Assembly: GCF_026914185.1 (NCBI RefSeq)
Contig: NC_070574.1
Coordinates: forward strand, 923,501-987,500
Length of the DNA: 64,000 nt
From: Puccinia triticina
Taxonomy: Eukaryota > Basidiomycota > Pucciniomycetes > Pucciniales > Pucciniaceae
Direction: 5' to 3'
Position numbers and translations under genes: made by a program. The number at the start of each line of letters is the position of its first letter. Position 1 is the first letter of the stretch. The notes below the pieces were generated by a model. It did not search any database and was not told where the DNA came from. It was given only the letters and a program-made list of their open reading frames with translations. Positions 63,027 through 64,000 of the stretch are shown one piece after another.

Positions 63027-64000
63027 TTATTTGAAAATTTTGTTGAGTGAAACATTGTGAAGATTGGCCCGTAGAGGTTTGGTGAAGAAATCCGCAATGT
63101 TGTCCGAAGTCGCCACCCATTCAAGCTTGATCTTGTGCTCCCTAACCGCGTCATTCACAAAGAAGAAGTTTTGCTCCAAGCTCTTCATCCGCCCTTTGGA
63201 TGCATTGTCGTCGGATACCAAAACCGCGGCTCTGTTGTCGCATTTCAGGATTAATTCAGGATTGATGTCGAGAGAGGAAATGATGGGAATGAGAAATAAA
63301 AGGAAATCAACCGATGAACCAATGGATATGAACTCCGCCGCGCAGGTTGACGTCGCCACTACTTTCTGCCGTCTGGAGCCCCACGCAATCGGGCTTCCAA
63401 GGAAAGTGATAATGAAACCTGATGTCGACCGTTGAAATTCACCACCCCAGTTCGCGTCCGACCATGTGACCAATTTTTCGTCAATGCATTCAAGTTTCAA
63501 CCGTTTATCCCTAGTTGTCGCCAGATACTGGATGAGATGTTTGAGACTGTTCCAATGAGATTCGTCCGGATTGGCGCTGAACCGAGCAAGGTAGTTCACT
63601 GCAAAGCTGAGATCCGGTCTCGAACCTAGTGCCAGGTAGTTGAGTGAACCAATAAGAGATTGATAGAGAGTTGCGTCGACAGGATCGCCCGTTGATGTCA
63701 CCAAGTCACTGCCTAACAGAGGTGTATAAGTCGGGATGATTTTTGATTGTACCTGTTCCTGAAATTTCGATATTGTTTGGTCTGTCAGAAGAGGTTGACT
63801 CAGATAGATGGCCCCATTGTTGTATTCAATTTTGATCCCGACCAGCTTGTCGGGCTGAGAGTCCCACTTCACACGGAGATTCTGTTCCAGTTTGTCGCGT
63901 AGCAGTTGTAATGCGCGATTGTCATTGCTGAACACGATGCCGTCGTCCACGTGTATCCAGATGATGATTACGGAGTCGCCTTTCTTGTATCGATATAAGC
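63027..64000 (-). CDS. Copia polyprotein, RT C-terminus and RNase H (partial, open)
   Basis: Uninterrupted minus-strand frame from the window edge (LYRYKKGDSVIIIWIHVDDG) to the stop at 63027. Motifs in order: HVDDGIVFS (RT active site), KLVGIKIEYNN, SLIGSLNYLALGSRPDLSFA, WSDANWGGEFQRSTSGF (RNase H), STCAAEFISIGS, LKCDNRAAVLVSDDNASK, and the end ADFFTKPLRANLHN. About 70-75% alike by eye to the copia fragment at 38545-39496. No stop or frameshift in the visible 320 codons, so this element may be younger and potentially intact. Confidence 0.9.
   Translation of the reverse strand, partial: LYRYKKGDSVIIIWIHVDDGIVFSNDNRALQLLRDKLEQNLRVKWDSQPDKLVGIKIEYNNGAIYLSQPLLTDQTISKFQEQVQSKIIPTYTPLLGSDLVTSTGDPVDATLYQSLIGSLNYLALGSRPDLSFAVNYLARFSANPDESHWNSLKHLIQYLATTRDKRLKLECIDEKLVTWSDANWGGEFQRSTSGFIITFLGSPIAWGSRRQKVVATSTCAAEFISIGSSVDFLLFLIPIISSLDINPELILKCDNRAAVLVSDDNASKGRMKSLEQNFFFVNDAVREHKIKLEWVATSDNIADFFTKPLRANLHNVSLNKIFK

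Larger units (their letters stand above)
62787..64000 (-). mobile_element. Second Ty1/copia element, 3' end, continues beyond the window
   Basis: The 3' LTR (62787-62885, 99 bp) and adjoining purine tract (minus strand GGTGTGGAGTTTGAGGGGGG) are homologous to those of the copia element at 38268-46481. The coding part follows to the window edge. The 5' part lies outside. Confidence 0.9.

Overview
This is a eukaryotic nuclear window, most likely from a rust fungus (Pucciniales, Basidiomycota). The evidence is: conserved genes split by short GT-AG introns of about 77-122 nt; one confident eukaryotic-type tRNA gene; eukaryotic proteins (eIF6, Qri7/OSGEPL1, a long-chain-base-phosphate phosphatase, acetolactate synthase); and a dense nest of LTR retrotransposons, TIR elements and foldback elements. 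The genus is an inference; nothing in the sequence names it.

Only two protein genes look complete. A QRI7/OSGEPL1-like tRNA t6A synthase lies at 3432-5045 (+): five exons join in frame to 401 codons. TIF6 (eIF6) lies at 61076-62181 (+): five exons join to exactly 245 codons, the usual length of the family. A tRNA-Gly(GCC) gene lies at 2949-3019. A long-chain-base-phosphate phosphatase at 52791-53715 keeps its catalytic motifs but is broken by at least one frameshift. An acetolactate synthase fragment lies just upstream of it.

Left part (1-22 kb): a TAGCG-rich TIR element (319-1406), tRNA-Gly and QRI7, a possible Helitron-like 3' end, two Harbinger-like MITEs, and a 4.3-kb TIR element (8083-12358) that has itself been invaded several times. 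Then follow a possible KDZ-type transposase remnant, a 1.4-kb foldback element (17623-19042), a hypothetical minus-strand gene, and GGTGAC-type arrays.

Middle (22-31 kb): a 2.9-kb TIR element made largely of a hairpin repeat, containing a 1.7-kb solo LTR with a perfect target duplication. Poorly understood GC-rich sequence follows.

31-50 kb: a nested stack. A Ty3/gypsy element on the minus strand carries a solo LTR and a complete Ty1/copia element (38268-46481, 100-bp LTRs, target duplication AGGTC). The copia element was in turn invaded by two solo LTRs and by a TIR element with CACCAGG ends. Junctions and target duplications give a relative order of insertion. A further solo LTR (49183-50148) and a tandem hairpin array (50285-50846) follow.

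Right part (51-64 kb): the broken phosphatase with a possible Helitron-like end, gypsy and LTR debris, a TIR element filled with a second unrelated hairpin array, a decayed minus-strand hypothetical gene, TIF6, and the 3' end of a second copia element running off the window.

The most striking feature is a repeated architecture: several unrelated element families in this one window are each built from their own short self-complementary motif, repeated many times with short spacers. A family of CACCAGG-ended TIR elements with 3-bp target duplications (three copies) and a copia primer-binding site matching the 5' half of tRNA-Lys(CUU) are also well supported by the sequence.
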